A program made the position numbers and the translations under genes. Below, one piece after another: positions 46,211 through 58,700 of a DNA stretch of 64,000 bases (positions are counted from its first letter, which is position 1; each line of letters begins with the position of its first letter). Source of the DNA: Ligula intestinalis (Eukaryota; Platyhelminthes; Cestoda; Diphyllobothriidea; Diphyllobothriidae); the NCBI GenBank assembly GCA_036362985.1, contig JAYGXS010000004.1:27353667-27417666 (forward strand), read 5' to 3'. A model generated the notes under the pieces. That model saw only the letters and a program-made list of their open reading frames with translations. It was not told where the DNA came from and made no database searches.

Positions 46211-47824
46211 TTAAGATAGGAAATGACTTGAAATGTTCACGGCACAGCCCAACTTCAAAAAGTGTAAGTATATCACGCTTTTCCAGTTCAATATCAAGTT
46301 TACGCTCATAATTGTTGGTAAAGTAAAACAACTTTATCATAAAAATTTATCACTGCATTTAGTGGCACAAAACTTAACAGAATAGCAAAAAATATTTTTA
46401 AAACTGAACTTTCTCCTTGTTTCCAAAAATAAATGCGATTGATTCAACTTGCACTCATTTCCATCTGAACAATTTCAGACAACATTTTCCGGTTCTTAAA
46501 GGGGTTTGTTTCATACCTTTTTACTTATTTTGGAGTATCTCCATAGCATAATGTACGTAAATAAATAGTTTGGTTTTGTCATGCGTAATAGCATGGGAAA
46601 TTCCTTCGATATGAGACTATTCCCATTTCCGCGAAAATTAATGTCCATTTCTCTCAATAACTAAAATGGCGAATTTCTTAAATGAGAGACTTTCCCAGGA
46701 TTAAGTCCCCTCAGGGAATCAAAATAACGTAAACAAATGTGCGCTAAACAAACCAGTCAAATTTTGTGATGAAAGTTGCACGATTTTTAGTGCATACTGT
46801 ATATATCTGCTCTTGGTCGCGCAACCGCAGTTATCTCTTGCAGGTTCTTCTAAACCTATCACCTACGTGTACAATCGGATGACGTTGAGTTTTTTATTTG
46901 GTTTTGAAGTACGGACAGACATGACATTTCTATATTTGGTTAAAATTATCCGGTCAAATTTCCTTTCATACTATATGCCACCCTATCTAGAGCAACCCGA
47001 AGGCACGTTGGCTCGAAATGACGGCGTTACTTCGACCACATTTAGCTATATTCATATTGCAGGCTACTGGTTGAATCAAAATTGTCTGGAAAGACAAAGA
47101 AGCTCATGAAAAACCTGTCGTTTTTTAAAGTCGAGACGTCTCGAAATAATGTTTTTGTTCGACCAGCGGCATCAGGATAAGCATTTGATAACCAACACTA
47201 GCCCAAAGTTAACGCCTTAATTTCATATACATCACTTATGCTTGCAAATTACTTAGCAGGACCTTTTGTATTCACGTTCTCCCTTTTTTCACAATAAACA
47301 TGCATGATATATGCCGGACCATAGATGTGCCCAAGTAAAATTGTTAACGATGCCTAACTCAAGTTGCACCCAATGTCCCATAAACAATCCTTTACAATAC
47401 GCTATAGCCCTGACGCTTATAAATGAGTTGTGAAGAAATTTGTCTTTTGGCGTGTGTGGAGGTTACTGGAAGAGTTTTTTTAGTCGGTCTTTTATGCAGT
47501 CATACGCGATCAAATTCACCCTGCAAGAGTTTTTCAATAAATTTCTAGCTTAAAAGGTGATTAAAAACTGGAAAATGAGGTGTCAAGACTATGTAACCAC
47601 GTATTGTCTGTGCAGGTCGTGACAAACAATTCAAAGACCGCTGTTTCAGCTAATCATCGCATGCCGGAAGAGAATTGCAGTTTAACCAGCTGAAAGTTAA
47701 TTGGGGTCTGGTGTTTTGACTGTGACTGCGTTACTTGCAGCAGATAAGTCCTACCGGCGTCGTGGCCCGTAAAGCGTACGTTCAGATGGATATACCAGTC
47801 ACTGGTTTATTAGAGAAGTTTTTT
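46211..47824. other. AT-rich intergenic DNA
   Basis: No gene recognised. The open frame 46813-47109 shows no known domain. Confidence 0.4.
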
Positions 47825-48150
47825 ACAATTTGGTCAACTAAATTAAGCAAATATGCCAAAAATCCCTAACAGTTAAGTCAGCCTAGTAGTCATTCTGGGG
47901 AATTCTAGATGACTGTTTAGGAAATCCTGCCTGGGCAGTCAGCTTGCTGTTCCATAATGGTGAATTCCATACGAGCGGTAAGTTGGGCGAATAGAACCGA
48001 TCGAAGTTTGATTGAATTCATGGCCCATGGTGGGCCTCGTAACTCAATGGTAGAGCGTTGGTTGCGCAAAAGCCTTCCATTCTGTGTGGATTCGACTCCC
48101 GCCGACGCCACGAGTTTTCTCCACAATTGGGTCAACCTAATTAAGTTTTA
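47825..48150 (+). mobile_element. tRNA-derived SINE, plus strand, preceded by a unit tail
   Basis: A tail of a preceding unit (ACAATTTGGTCAACTAAATT) leads into the module TGGGCAGTCAGCTTGCTGTT and GGTAAGTTGGGCG. The tRNA-like head follows: A box TAACTCAATGGTAGAGCGTT and B box GGATTCGACTCCC, CGAGTTTTCTCCACAATTGG and TCAACCTAATTAAG. It is collinear with the minus-strand copy at 31610-31945. The open frame over it is not a gene. Confidence 0.8.
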
Positions 48151-49012
48151 ATTATAGTTTATTACTGATAACTTGTCTTTTTCTTTCATAAAGCTCGACT
48201 CTTGTAGATATCTATAGTCTAGAGAAATAAACGTTTCATTTCGACGTTCACTCGGCCCTTCGTTACTTCACAACTTGATTAATCTGAGCCAATTATTTCA
48301 CTATGGATATTTGTTGGAAACGCTGCTTTTGACTTCAAAATTCTTAAGCCGACCTTCTACTAGCTGCCACATGCTATTTTCAATGATAAATGAACGCGCA
48401 CTATTTTACTGTGCGACATGTGAGTGAAGTACTCTTGTAAAGCTTGTTCCGGTTAGGTTTAACATTGCCTAACGTTCAATTCATGCATATAAAGCACTTA
48501 GGGAATGTTCTCGTGCCTCACATTTGCCGAGGCAAAGCAACTATGAATTAACCGGCCACCATTATGCGAGAATGCCCATTGTTTTGCGAAGTAAAGACGG
48601 ATACAATAAACGCCCTTGCGCCTTCGTTACGAGTGCCTGCACAGGAAATGGCGGACAAAAATGGAGACCGGTAAATCCGGCAAAGCCGTAGTTGGGTGTT
48701 TATCCTGTCACACGAGAAGGTTCAATTTAGCAAATCTGTTTTGTTTTACTTCCTACTGGCGTTCAAGCAAGCATTGCTACATCGATGAGAGGAAGCTAAG
48801 CCATTATTTGGGTGGTAAGCTGTTTCATCGAACACAGAAAAGTGATTGCTAAGCTCCAGAATCACCACAGAGGGATTGCATATTTTAAAATTTTTACGCC
48901 TATATTAGAAATTAACCAAAAGGCTGTTTATTAAACAGTATTGTAGGCGTTGAGCACACGTTACGGCATGGAACTGAACCATCTCATTAGAAATGACATC
49001 AAGATGCATAAA
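48151..49012. other. No gene recognised
   Basis: The open frame 48616-48852 has no known domain. Confidence 0.4.
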
Positions 49013-49614
49013 AATTTTTCAAGGAAAGGCGTCCTTTTGGAAAATGAGTAAATTTATTCACTAAATTTTCGACACTGGATCGCCAGGTCGTCGTCAGACT
49101 TGAGAAAAATTCGCAAAGAACAGTTAGCATTTCAAAGTGCTGATAAAGCTATATAATCATCTGGTGTGAGCATTAATTGGGAGTTGCAATTTGCGTCACA
49201 TTGTGGTGGACATAATTAGCAGTCGCAATGGCGTAATGGCTAATAAACAACTGTAATTTAAGTCAGTCTGGGGTCAGTCCAGGTCATCCGGTGTGGACTC
49301 TAATTGCGGTTCATGCAGGTCCATGTGTGTCGGCTACAGTCTCTTCCACCTTTCTCTGATGTGTTTGCATACTCCAGCTAACTCGATACGCCATTACGCA
49401 TTTGCGACTGCTAATGATATCCACCACGATGTGACGCAAATTGCAATTCCCAATTAACGCCTACACCAGATGACTCTATAATTGTATCAGTACTTTAAAA
49501 TGCTAACTGTTCATTGCACAGTTTTCTCAAGTCTAACGATGATCTGGGGATCCAGTGTCGAAAATTTACTGAATCAATTTACTCATTTTCCCAAAGGACG
49601 TCTTTCCTTGAAGT
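49013..49614. mobile_element. Foldback element with about 225-bp inverted arms carrying hammerhead-like cores
   Basis: The left arm 49013-49235 and right arm 49388-49614 are inverted copies with scattered differences, around a 150-base spacer. The left arm on the minus strand has CTGACGA (49091-49097), stem II (CTGG, loop CGAT, CCAG plus outer GAC/GTC), GAAA (49067-49070), and a possible stem III AATT/AATT followed by T-ACT. The right arm on the plus strand has CTAACGA, the same stem II (with ATCT) and GAAAATTTACTG. No coding sequence. Confidence 0.85.
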
Positions 49615-52506
49615 TACATTTTTAGGATGCCTGCCTTGCAGTTTATACGAAACAATAAAATTACTCACACACCTTGTAAAAACAACTGTATTCAAAATTA
49701 CAAATCATTCTGGCGATTTGGCATTTTTACTTTGAAAAAACTCTGGGCGCTATCTAATGGTAGAAACAGAAATAAGCATTGATGACAAGGTGCACGTAGA
49801 GTAGTAGACAAATGGTAGCCTTTTATCGTACAAATATAAACGATTACGAACATCTGCTTTGAAAACTAGTCCGCAACTTATTTGTACGTCACAAGAACAC
49901 AGCTCTTTTGGTACGTCGAGGCAAGTATGCATGAACCAAGCACCAAATTACACACCAAAATCCCGAAAGGCAAATGCAAATTAGCGCAGCGTGTGACTAT
50001 GCAATGAGGACCTCGGAGTTTGTATTGATTCAAAAAGTATAGCTTCAAATGTGGGAAATGTTTTTTCGTCATAAAGTGCTTCATCATTAGACTAACGCTC
50101 TCAAATAACGACTTTTTAACATCAGTAGAGTCCACGGCTTTTCAAACGGATGCATATTATTTTAAGTCTCAAAGACAAATTATGCCTTACTTTCATTAAA
50201 ACATCGAAATACGTTAGATACAGGCATACGGTGTAACTTTTCACAAATATTCATTTCCTTCTGTGCGAGACCATGCCTTTTTGAGACCGAATAAAGCTAA
50301 CTGCGTTTTAACAAAATCCAATGATCAATAGCTTTTCATGATTTGAATTCGCCGTTCGCAGTTGACAGCTGATTTGTACGGAACCATCTATAAACGGAGT
50401 GTTCAGACTCGCTCCAGAATACATGGTTAAAGTAGATAAGCAAGCTATTTCCACGTCCGATCAATCTTCGGTTTACATAGCAGTGTGTCTGAGACTCCAG
50501 TTTCGGTATCTTTTCCGAAGTATTTCCATCATAAATAATAGAACTAACTTACGCCCTGAGGACACCAGTTAATTTCAGGAAGCCACATAATTTCGTGTTC
50601 GTATCCCAATTTTAGCATAATCCCCGACCCCAAACCCAAAATTCATACCTAAGCATCACAACAGCCCTAATGTTAACCCTTACCGTAATCTTCATGAGAC
50701 CACTCTCATTATGATGGATGGGGCACTTTCTATTCCTGTGTCCAGGAGTAAAAACGATTATTTTAGGCCACGCGTATTTTACCTACGTTCAAGCTAAATT
50801 ATGTGCTATTTCTGAGATAAATTTCGCAATCAGAAGCTCACTTTGAGTGCTTTCTATAATATACCCATGGAATTAAGCTAGAACATATGGTATCGTCAGG
50901 GGATTGGAGACCCCACTTTGACAAGAGTGAGCAAACGTTATCTATTCAGGAAAAGTATATTCAAAACCCTTACCTATGAGTTCGAAGAATCAGGGTCTGA
51001 CTTATAGGTACCTGTAAATCATGAAGTGTGAGGAATTTGACTGCTTATGTAAAAATTCTGGAACTAATCAAAAGAAATCTTCGCTAAAAGCTATACCGAA
51101 GCCTGAAGATGTCTGAAAAAATCAGGCAGGTAGAGCATTATGCCTTACAGGGAATCCCCATTACGCCGAAGAATCGCGTTAACAAGCCAGTTGGCATTTG
51201 TTAGCCTATTATCTTTATTTCATCATGATTGGTGAGAAAAACAGGATTTATTGATTAATTTTATATGATCACATTATATTCCCTTCACTTAACTTAACTT
51301 GCCATCATCCTTAAAACGATCAGTTTTTGTTTGTGTACTGCTTCATTCAAACACACCGCAGATCCACTTCAATAAAAACTGGATGGTAAACTGGATGATA
51401 AAAATGCAGCGTCCTATCCACAAAACTGTTGATTCCACTTTTTTTAGTACAACGTCGGTGATAGACTCAAGGCAAACAGCCACTTTTTCATTTTTTATCT
51501 AATGGGATAAGTAAAGATGGTTTTCCCTTGTTTTGTGTTGCATCAAACACGTTAATTTACTTAACTTGCATTTTATAGCGTGCATAAATTTGGGAGGCCC
51601 TACATAAACCAGGGGAACCTGGAGCCGATATGTATCAGCTGAGGTCTTCAAAGGGAACTATTATTTGTTAATCCACAAGGACTTTCAAAGGTCGCGTATG
51701 AATACAGCGATAAAAACCGGGTTAACGTGCAAAAACAAAAGCTCAAAATCACAGCATCAGCATTCTCTCTCGGATCTACTCGTAAACAAAGCATTATTCT
51801 CAAATTCCATTGAGACCTGAATATGGGTGATTTGTATAGAAAAGCATTCTAAGATAAAACATTACCGACCATTCCCCTCAGCGTGTTCACTGCGGGAGAA
51901 ATTAAGTGTATGCAATGTTTATTCACTGAGAAAGACTGCTAATACTCGGTAATGCCAAATAATAGTGTCGTCAGGTGGTTGGGAACAGGAACGAGGCTGT
52001 TATGTGCTTTTGAAAATCGATCATGCATTATTCACCGCAGAGATGCAGTAAAGTAGTTATTCAAGTGCACTTGAAACAGATAATTGCGTTTGTTTAGTTC
52101 CAAATCCTCTAGAAGCCGCGACCACGTAGATGTCGACGCTGCTGCCGTTCAAAAGCCGCCTGCTGTGCTGCTGTCTCTGCTGTAAAAATGTACAGTTTTG
52201 TTACAGATTTCAGTGTCCGCTGTCTGCCACGCACTGACAAGAGGTTTGCTGAAATTAGGAGGTCAGCCGGTGCTTCTAGAGGTCTCAAGCGGATGACATC
52301 AACGAAGCGCGAAGTGGGTGATTTGAGTCGAAGCTGAAATTAATTGGCAAGATAGTCAAGTGATTTGGCATAAAATTGTTTATCCGCTGGCTAGGGTAGC
52401 ATTCTACTAGGGCAGTGAGGGCAGCATTTTTAATCACGAACAATATGCCTAATTAAACATTGTGAGTAGGCGTTATTTTGACGTTCGAATTTAACCATTC
52501 GTGGTT
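49615..52506. other. Intergenic DNA between mobile region and fibulin gene 3' end
   Basis: No gene recognised. A degenerate CCCTAA-like stretch occurs near 50625-50690. Any 3' UTR of the minus-strand gene would lie just below 52507. Confidence 0.4.
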
Positions 52507-52798
52507 TCAAGAACTTGCGTGAAATATTATCTTGCAAATCCAAACGTAAATAATAAATACCTTGAAGGCATCTTCGATGTTCATATGAATATTGCTGCGC
52601 ATTTGGTAAGCATAGTGTACCCTTAGCTCAGCTCGGACTGTTCCGTTGACGACAATGCTTGAATCAATTTCAGCCAGCAGCTGTTCCTTTTTCATTGGTG
52701 CTACCAGCTCAATGTGGTAACTCTGAATTAGAAGTGGACGGTCTCGGAGACAAGCGTGATCGTAGGGTCTACATGCGTGTTCCGGTTTAAGGTGACAT
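52507..52798 (-). CDS. Terminal exon, fibulin-type C-terminal module
   Basis: The acceptor on the minus strand is TTGACGTTTCTCAG. One base completes Arg, then the frame reads [48 protein letters not shown] and [14 protein letters not shown] with a TGA stop at 52507-52509. The pattern C....C......C...PL.I.YY..... and the hydrophobic end resembles the C-terminal domain shared by fibulins and hemicentins. A possible donor after AAG (GTATTT) lies near the end, but reading through gives the expected length. Confidence 0.75.
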
Positions 52799-55700
52799 CT
52801 GAGAAACGTCAAAATCAAGGGAAAGTTACGAAAACCTTTGGGTAAGCAAAGCTTCTATACCACTTAAAATGATATCAGGCTTATTCGTCTTTGTTCATTG
52901 CATTAAACGTTAGCTGTACATCGGCCGTATACCGGCATATCACCACTCAGTACTCTCATTCCTAGCGCGCTGTCTCACGTGTGAAGAAACGGAAATGGAG
53001 AAGTTGCAAACTGACCTGTGTCCATAACGGCTGTAGTTATCGCGGTAACCTTAACTTTGGTGATTCTATGAAATTTTTTAATTAAGTTGACCCAATTGTA
53101 AAAAAACTCGCAGCATTCGGCGAGATTCAAACCCGCATAGGAGAGTGGTCTTTTAGCCAAGCCAACACTCTACGAAATTAACTGAATATGCCAAACCATC
53201 TATGACATTAACCTTATATTTTATCGTATCTGATCTCTTAAACTCCGTGAATGGAACCATTTTTTATGAACATTGTGGGTAACACCTTCAAAATAAAGCA
53301 TTCCTCTCTCACGCTTAATTAGTTGAATTTATTGCCCAATGACCAAGAATTCAGGATTGCCCCTCAGTTCACAGAGGGCCAGGATTGACTTCGGGTTGAC
53401 TGTAATGGATAAGTAGATGAAATCGATTATTCCTGCTTCATCGTTATGGTAGAATTTCTTCAATATCGGTTTCTTACTGGTGATTGACCGAATGTGTTGG
53501 TAAAGATGATATCGTTGAAATAGAACGCCCGATCAAGTGACCTGTTCTGCGGCAAATTAGTGTAAGGTCTTGTTGAATGTTTGTTTCACAGATTTATGTC
53601 ACTGCGCTCGGGACGACTAATAACGTTGTAACCGTAGAAATATTCCTTGAGAAATTACAATGGCGTCGTAAACACAGCACTGAGAGATGCGTGTGTCATT
53701 CGACATCTCTTTAACCTCCAATAAAATACTCAGAAGTTTTGCAAGCATCAAAATAAACGGCCCAATGTGCGAACTTCATCGAAAAACGGCAACTAAAAAC
53801 CTCCTAGCAGCCTAGAAATATGCTCCAGGAGCTCTAACTTGGCCATTCAGATTAGGAAAATGGTTTTGGACTACTAAGAGATGCGTAGTGAATAGGAGAA
53901 AGTCTGTTAGAATTTAAGCTTCTTCTTATGTTTTTTTAAAACGTTGTTTAGAGGTCTTTCTCTATACCTCCTTCCTTTTCTCCTAGGAACGATAAATAAT
54001 TGAAGCCAAGGACGCTTCTACTGGGTGTGTTTTTTTTGACCCAACAACTAAAAATATAAACACCGTGCATCAGCGTGTTGCTGGCAGTATTTGCACATCA
54101 GTACTTTCCCCAGATTGCAATCCCTCACAAGCACTAACTCATATATATTTTGGCTCCAGTATAGCCCACTTCTACCAAATACTACCAAAAAACAGAAGTC
54201 TGTTTTTTGCCGCTGCTGCGTCCACACATAAGAAGCCTGTCCACTGATGTTCTTATTTCGGGACAGATTAATGCAGGAAGCCTCGGAGGGAAACAGATGC
54301 CTACGTACTTCTGTTGGAGATGGCCAAATGTTTCAGATGAGATGCAACCAGCAGTAAGGTACCAAGTCTTAATAATGGCGTGATAATATTAGCTGTATGG
54401 ATTGCCAAAATGATCTGACATGAAAACGGTTAAACGGTCCTTACCTCAATTTGCACAAGCGCGGCCCAACGAACTTGGATCCTGATCTTCACGGAGTCAT
54501 CCTTTGGCAAATCGACTGCTTGACTACTGCCGGCTAAGACCGTGAAGTATCTAACATCATGCGAAGGTCTCCGTGGTCTACCCTACTTGGCTATCTGCGT
54601 ACTGTGATTACCTCGCTAGCGATCTTATCAGCCAGACCTGACGGCTTAACATTCACCCTTGGTCTGACCCAAAGCGGACTGTCGACGATCTGGACGGATG
54701 CCTCTGTTTTTCCAGTTCCTTTGGCGGACTCTGCAATCAGCAAGGAAGAATCAGGACGTGGCTTCCACACGGTGATGATCCTTAAAACCTTTGCAATCCC
54801 TCCTCCCCCAGTTGGAACCCCTTTTTTCTCCTAAATCCCACGCATTACCCCCACAAGCGTGACAGTTTTTCTCCTAAAAATCCCTGAGGAGTTTTTTCAC
54901 TGTCTGTTCCTATTTTCATCGAATGACACAGGAAAATGGGCCTCACCAACAGTCTGAGAAACAAATTTTCTGCTACCACTGCACATATGTACAAATAGGG
55001 CACTCAAAGGAATTTTTCCTGCATATCCCTCAATATACTGATACTGATACTATATTTGTTCGATAGTAAGTCCTTATTCAGGGCAGGCCCGGTAAAACAT
55101 GGTGTGAGTCTGCCACAAGACACAAGCTTTCCTTCTCTTCCTATAAATTAAAGACATTTTCAGCACGTTTTCAATATTCAACCCACCTACGTATACTGCA
55201 ACTCCTTCTGTGCGAATGACCCCCTATCTGATGTTGACTATGATGAAGGGTTCAAGCATTAATCCGAACCATCAGGCGAATAACGTTTTTATTTAATCTT
55301 TCGTCTCTACTTCTTTTCAGCTGCTTCCTGGGACTTGCATTTTCACGTCAATCAGATTAGGCGAGACCCAACTCAGCTGATTTATCCCTAATATACACTC
55401 TACCATGCACGAAGAAGTAAACTAGTGGCATCATTTGTCAGATGTCCTGGTCAGTCACCAACCAAGGCTCGTGGATATCAAATGGTCATAGGGAGTAGAC
55501 GAACTCAATGCAGCTCTTAAATTATTGAGAACAGCCCCACTCAAAGTCGATGTGTGAAAAAGCTCAAAATCTGCCACATATATGCATCAATTTTGTTCTT
55601 TCCTTTTTTACTGGTCAGTCAATAGACACTATTGCACTACCCGAATCTTCTGTCCAAAAGACTACTGCAAATGTAAAAAATTGCAGAAATAGCTGAATCT

Positions 55701-58700
55701 TGTCTCCAGATGCCACAACATCTGCGATTGCATTCACTTAGTGTTCGGCGCACGCCATAGAAAGTTTTTTTCTAAATACTTACTGGGTATGTGCTAGATT
55801 TATAGATGTTGAAGGCGAATATACAGGGGGTCTTTGCCCTGATATCTGCATGAGCCTACCAATAAATAGTTCGTATACGGTAATACATACAGAAAATAAC
55901 TTGAGGAACGCATCAGGAAGGATAACATAGTAGGTAAAGGAAAAGAAACTGACCGAAATCCATTTCGCAGTTTCTCCAATCGATATATCTTTGGGCAGTG
56001 CTCCGAGATACATCGGTAGTCACCATGCAGATTGAGACACTTGAATGCTGCCGTACCACGTGCATGCCGAGGTTCACAGATGTCTTCCTTCTCTTGACAT
56101 TCATCGATGTCTACGAATACGGCAAAATAGGTGCTCTTATAACAGCCATTTAGCCATACATTTAGGCTTCTCACCTCACTCGACATTCTGAGCCCAGAGG
56201 CAAAGATTTTTTGATAAAAATCGTTGATATTATTAAGTCGGCCGTCGACCTGTATGACCAACGCATGTCCAAGAACAGGTAGCACACAGAATGCGATAAA
56301 TGTCATTAGTCTGCTGTTCTTTGGGTATGGGATCTTTCACTCGGGATGGCTTGGGACTCGCATCCACGAACACCAGTTAGCAATCCGCTCACGTGACCCT
56401 CTGTCACTCGTGTTCGCGTACGTCCTTGAGTTTAAGCACCTCTTCCAGTGGGACGGAACTGAAGTAGTTGCTATGGTCAACATCAAACAAGAGCAAGATC
56501 CTCGAGTTCTAGCACCCTAACACGACCAGCATAAACCGCCACGTAGATTTGGACGCGCATTACAAAGGACTGTGTACATGGTTCACTGACATGCGTTCTA
56601 GACCTACTAATCAGTAATAATTACTTCTACTACTACTACTTCTACTACTCATACTAATGCTTAAACTACTACCAATACCACCTCCATTACTACAACCACT
56701 ACTACTGCATTTATACTGCTGCCACTATTCTCTGCTGGGCCACGTTGAGCTTCACTGCCTCGCCAATCCAAACCCTGAACAAAATGGACGACAGTTACAC
56801 GCTAGTCGATGCTTAAGCACGTTAAATAGCAATGACTCACAATCTCCGACCCGAACACAGCGGACGATAGCTGATAATCCCGGAGCACGTCTGAACACGA
56901 TGCACTGAGCGTCTGAGTCAACCGCATCCACCACAACCACATATGTGGCTGCCACCGCATTGACGTGCCATCCCCACTCCCCTTCCTACCCAGAGAGCCG
57001 TAGCACTCCTCACCCTCCTCCCCTACCCTAAGTCCTACCGTAACCGTTTGTCCACCGACCCAACACCCCCTCTTCGTAGATTGGCTGCCTGTCTGTCTTG
57101 ATCTGTCCTCTCGCACAAATTGGCCTTAGCCGGCCAGTTCGCTTTCTGCATTGTGCATTTATTCCGATAATGGGTCATTGCCAGCTAGTTGAAAATCCAT
57201 AAGTATATCTTGTTTCTCCGATGACCCTTTCTTTTTCATATATTTATATGCATAAATATGCAATACATAATAATACATGATTATGTGATGAGTATTGACG
57301 ATTTATTAGATCAACTGAACTCATTTATTAAATCCGCAATCTTATTTTTTGTACAATGCGATTTTACCGAAAAATATTATCATTATTCCCGTGCGATAGG
57401 TTAAAAGTGTTGATGATTTGATCTGCGTGAAAAAGCAGGAAGATGAAAAAAGTCGACTGTTTTCATTGGTGTCCAGACATGGACAATAGGGACCACCAGT
57501 GCCAAATACAAAAGAACATCTCTCCTGTCTGACAGGCTTCCGGTCCGAAACGCACGCACTTAGTTCCATCCTACATTTTTTAAGCTATCAATAAACATTC
57601 CACGTGCGGACCGATCTCCTCGGACATCTCCGAACTTAATGCAACAATAGCCTGGTAAGCCTATCTGCTGTCCCTGCAAAAGCATCCATCGTCGCCCCTG
57701 CATCAACTCACACGAGAACGACAGCCATTAGCACCGCTGATCACATAACTTATGCGCTGTCGCCACCGCTTCGTAGGCAACATGGAAAGCCGTGATAAAC
57801 CGCCACAGACCGAAGCTTAGGACCACACGTCTCCCAATTAGCCAAATGCAACACTGGAACCCATCATTCGGCAAAGGCATCGGATCGGTAACTATAAACT
57901 AAGCGGGCAGTGCATTCTGCTCTTCCTTCTCTAGGTGGCCTTTATTAACATAAATCGAGCAGCTCCCTCATTGTCTGCAAACGTGGCACTTTTTGTGGAC
58001 CAGGCCGTGTGCGGATCGCACAGACGTGCGTTTATATCTGTCAACCACTAGAAAACAATCCCCGGTTTAGATGACTGATTGGTTTACGCAGTAATCTGGT
58101 GCCCATGAGAGGGAAAGAAGGGTGAGATCGATTATGGGACTGCTTCTTCAGAACACATAATCTGAGCTTGTAAACTGTCACGCTGGTCCTAAAACCGTGG
58201 CTTGGAAGACTGTCAATTGGCGGATTGAGTTGGTCTCCTTTGCACGATGGATGGTCAGGCAGCAATGACTCTCATTTTATTTGGCCCTTGTAGCAGTTCC
58301 ACTAACTTGATATCCAAATCATTCAGTGTTAGCATGAGAAAGTGATCCACTGTACAAGAATCAAACATGTGTGACACGCCCAGACGGGTTGTTTGACTTT
58401 GTAAACCATGGTGACTAATGCTGCCACCGTTATTTTTGGTTCTATCTTGGCATCGATCTCAGGTGGGTTGGTGGAAGTGGCGGTAGCGTGGTAATGCAAA
58501 GCAGATCACCATTTCCACACCCACTTTGCTGCGGATATAATCATTCGCGACGGTCAAGCTGTCATTAACAAGTGCCAACGTGAAGCTATTGAATACTCCA
58601 TTTAGCAGGAAGGTGGCTTTTTCTTCAAGCTGTTTTTTGGTAGTATTGAAACTGCCCCAGATACCAAGACTATTGTGCTGAATCAAACTGATTTTTTACT

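Larger units (their letters stand above)
52799..55953 (-). other. Fibulin-type gene intron 3
   Basis: It contains the SINE piece at 53075-53180, an immunoglobulin-like open stretch at about 54612-54731 (minus) and the hammerhead-like repeat at 55240-55320. Confidence 0.6.

Noticed and set aside
47957..48151. 64-codon protein-coding gene
   Set aside because: The open frame lies on a tRNA-derived SINE repeated at 31.7 and 53.1 kb.
58459..58686. Fibulin-gene exon on the minus strand
   Set aside because: The acceptor-like AG gives the wrong phase and the open frame has no EGF cysteines.
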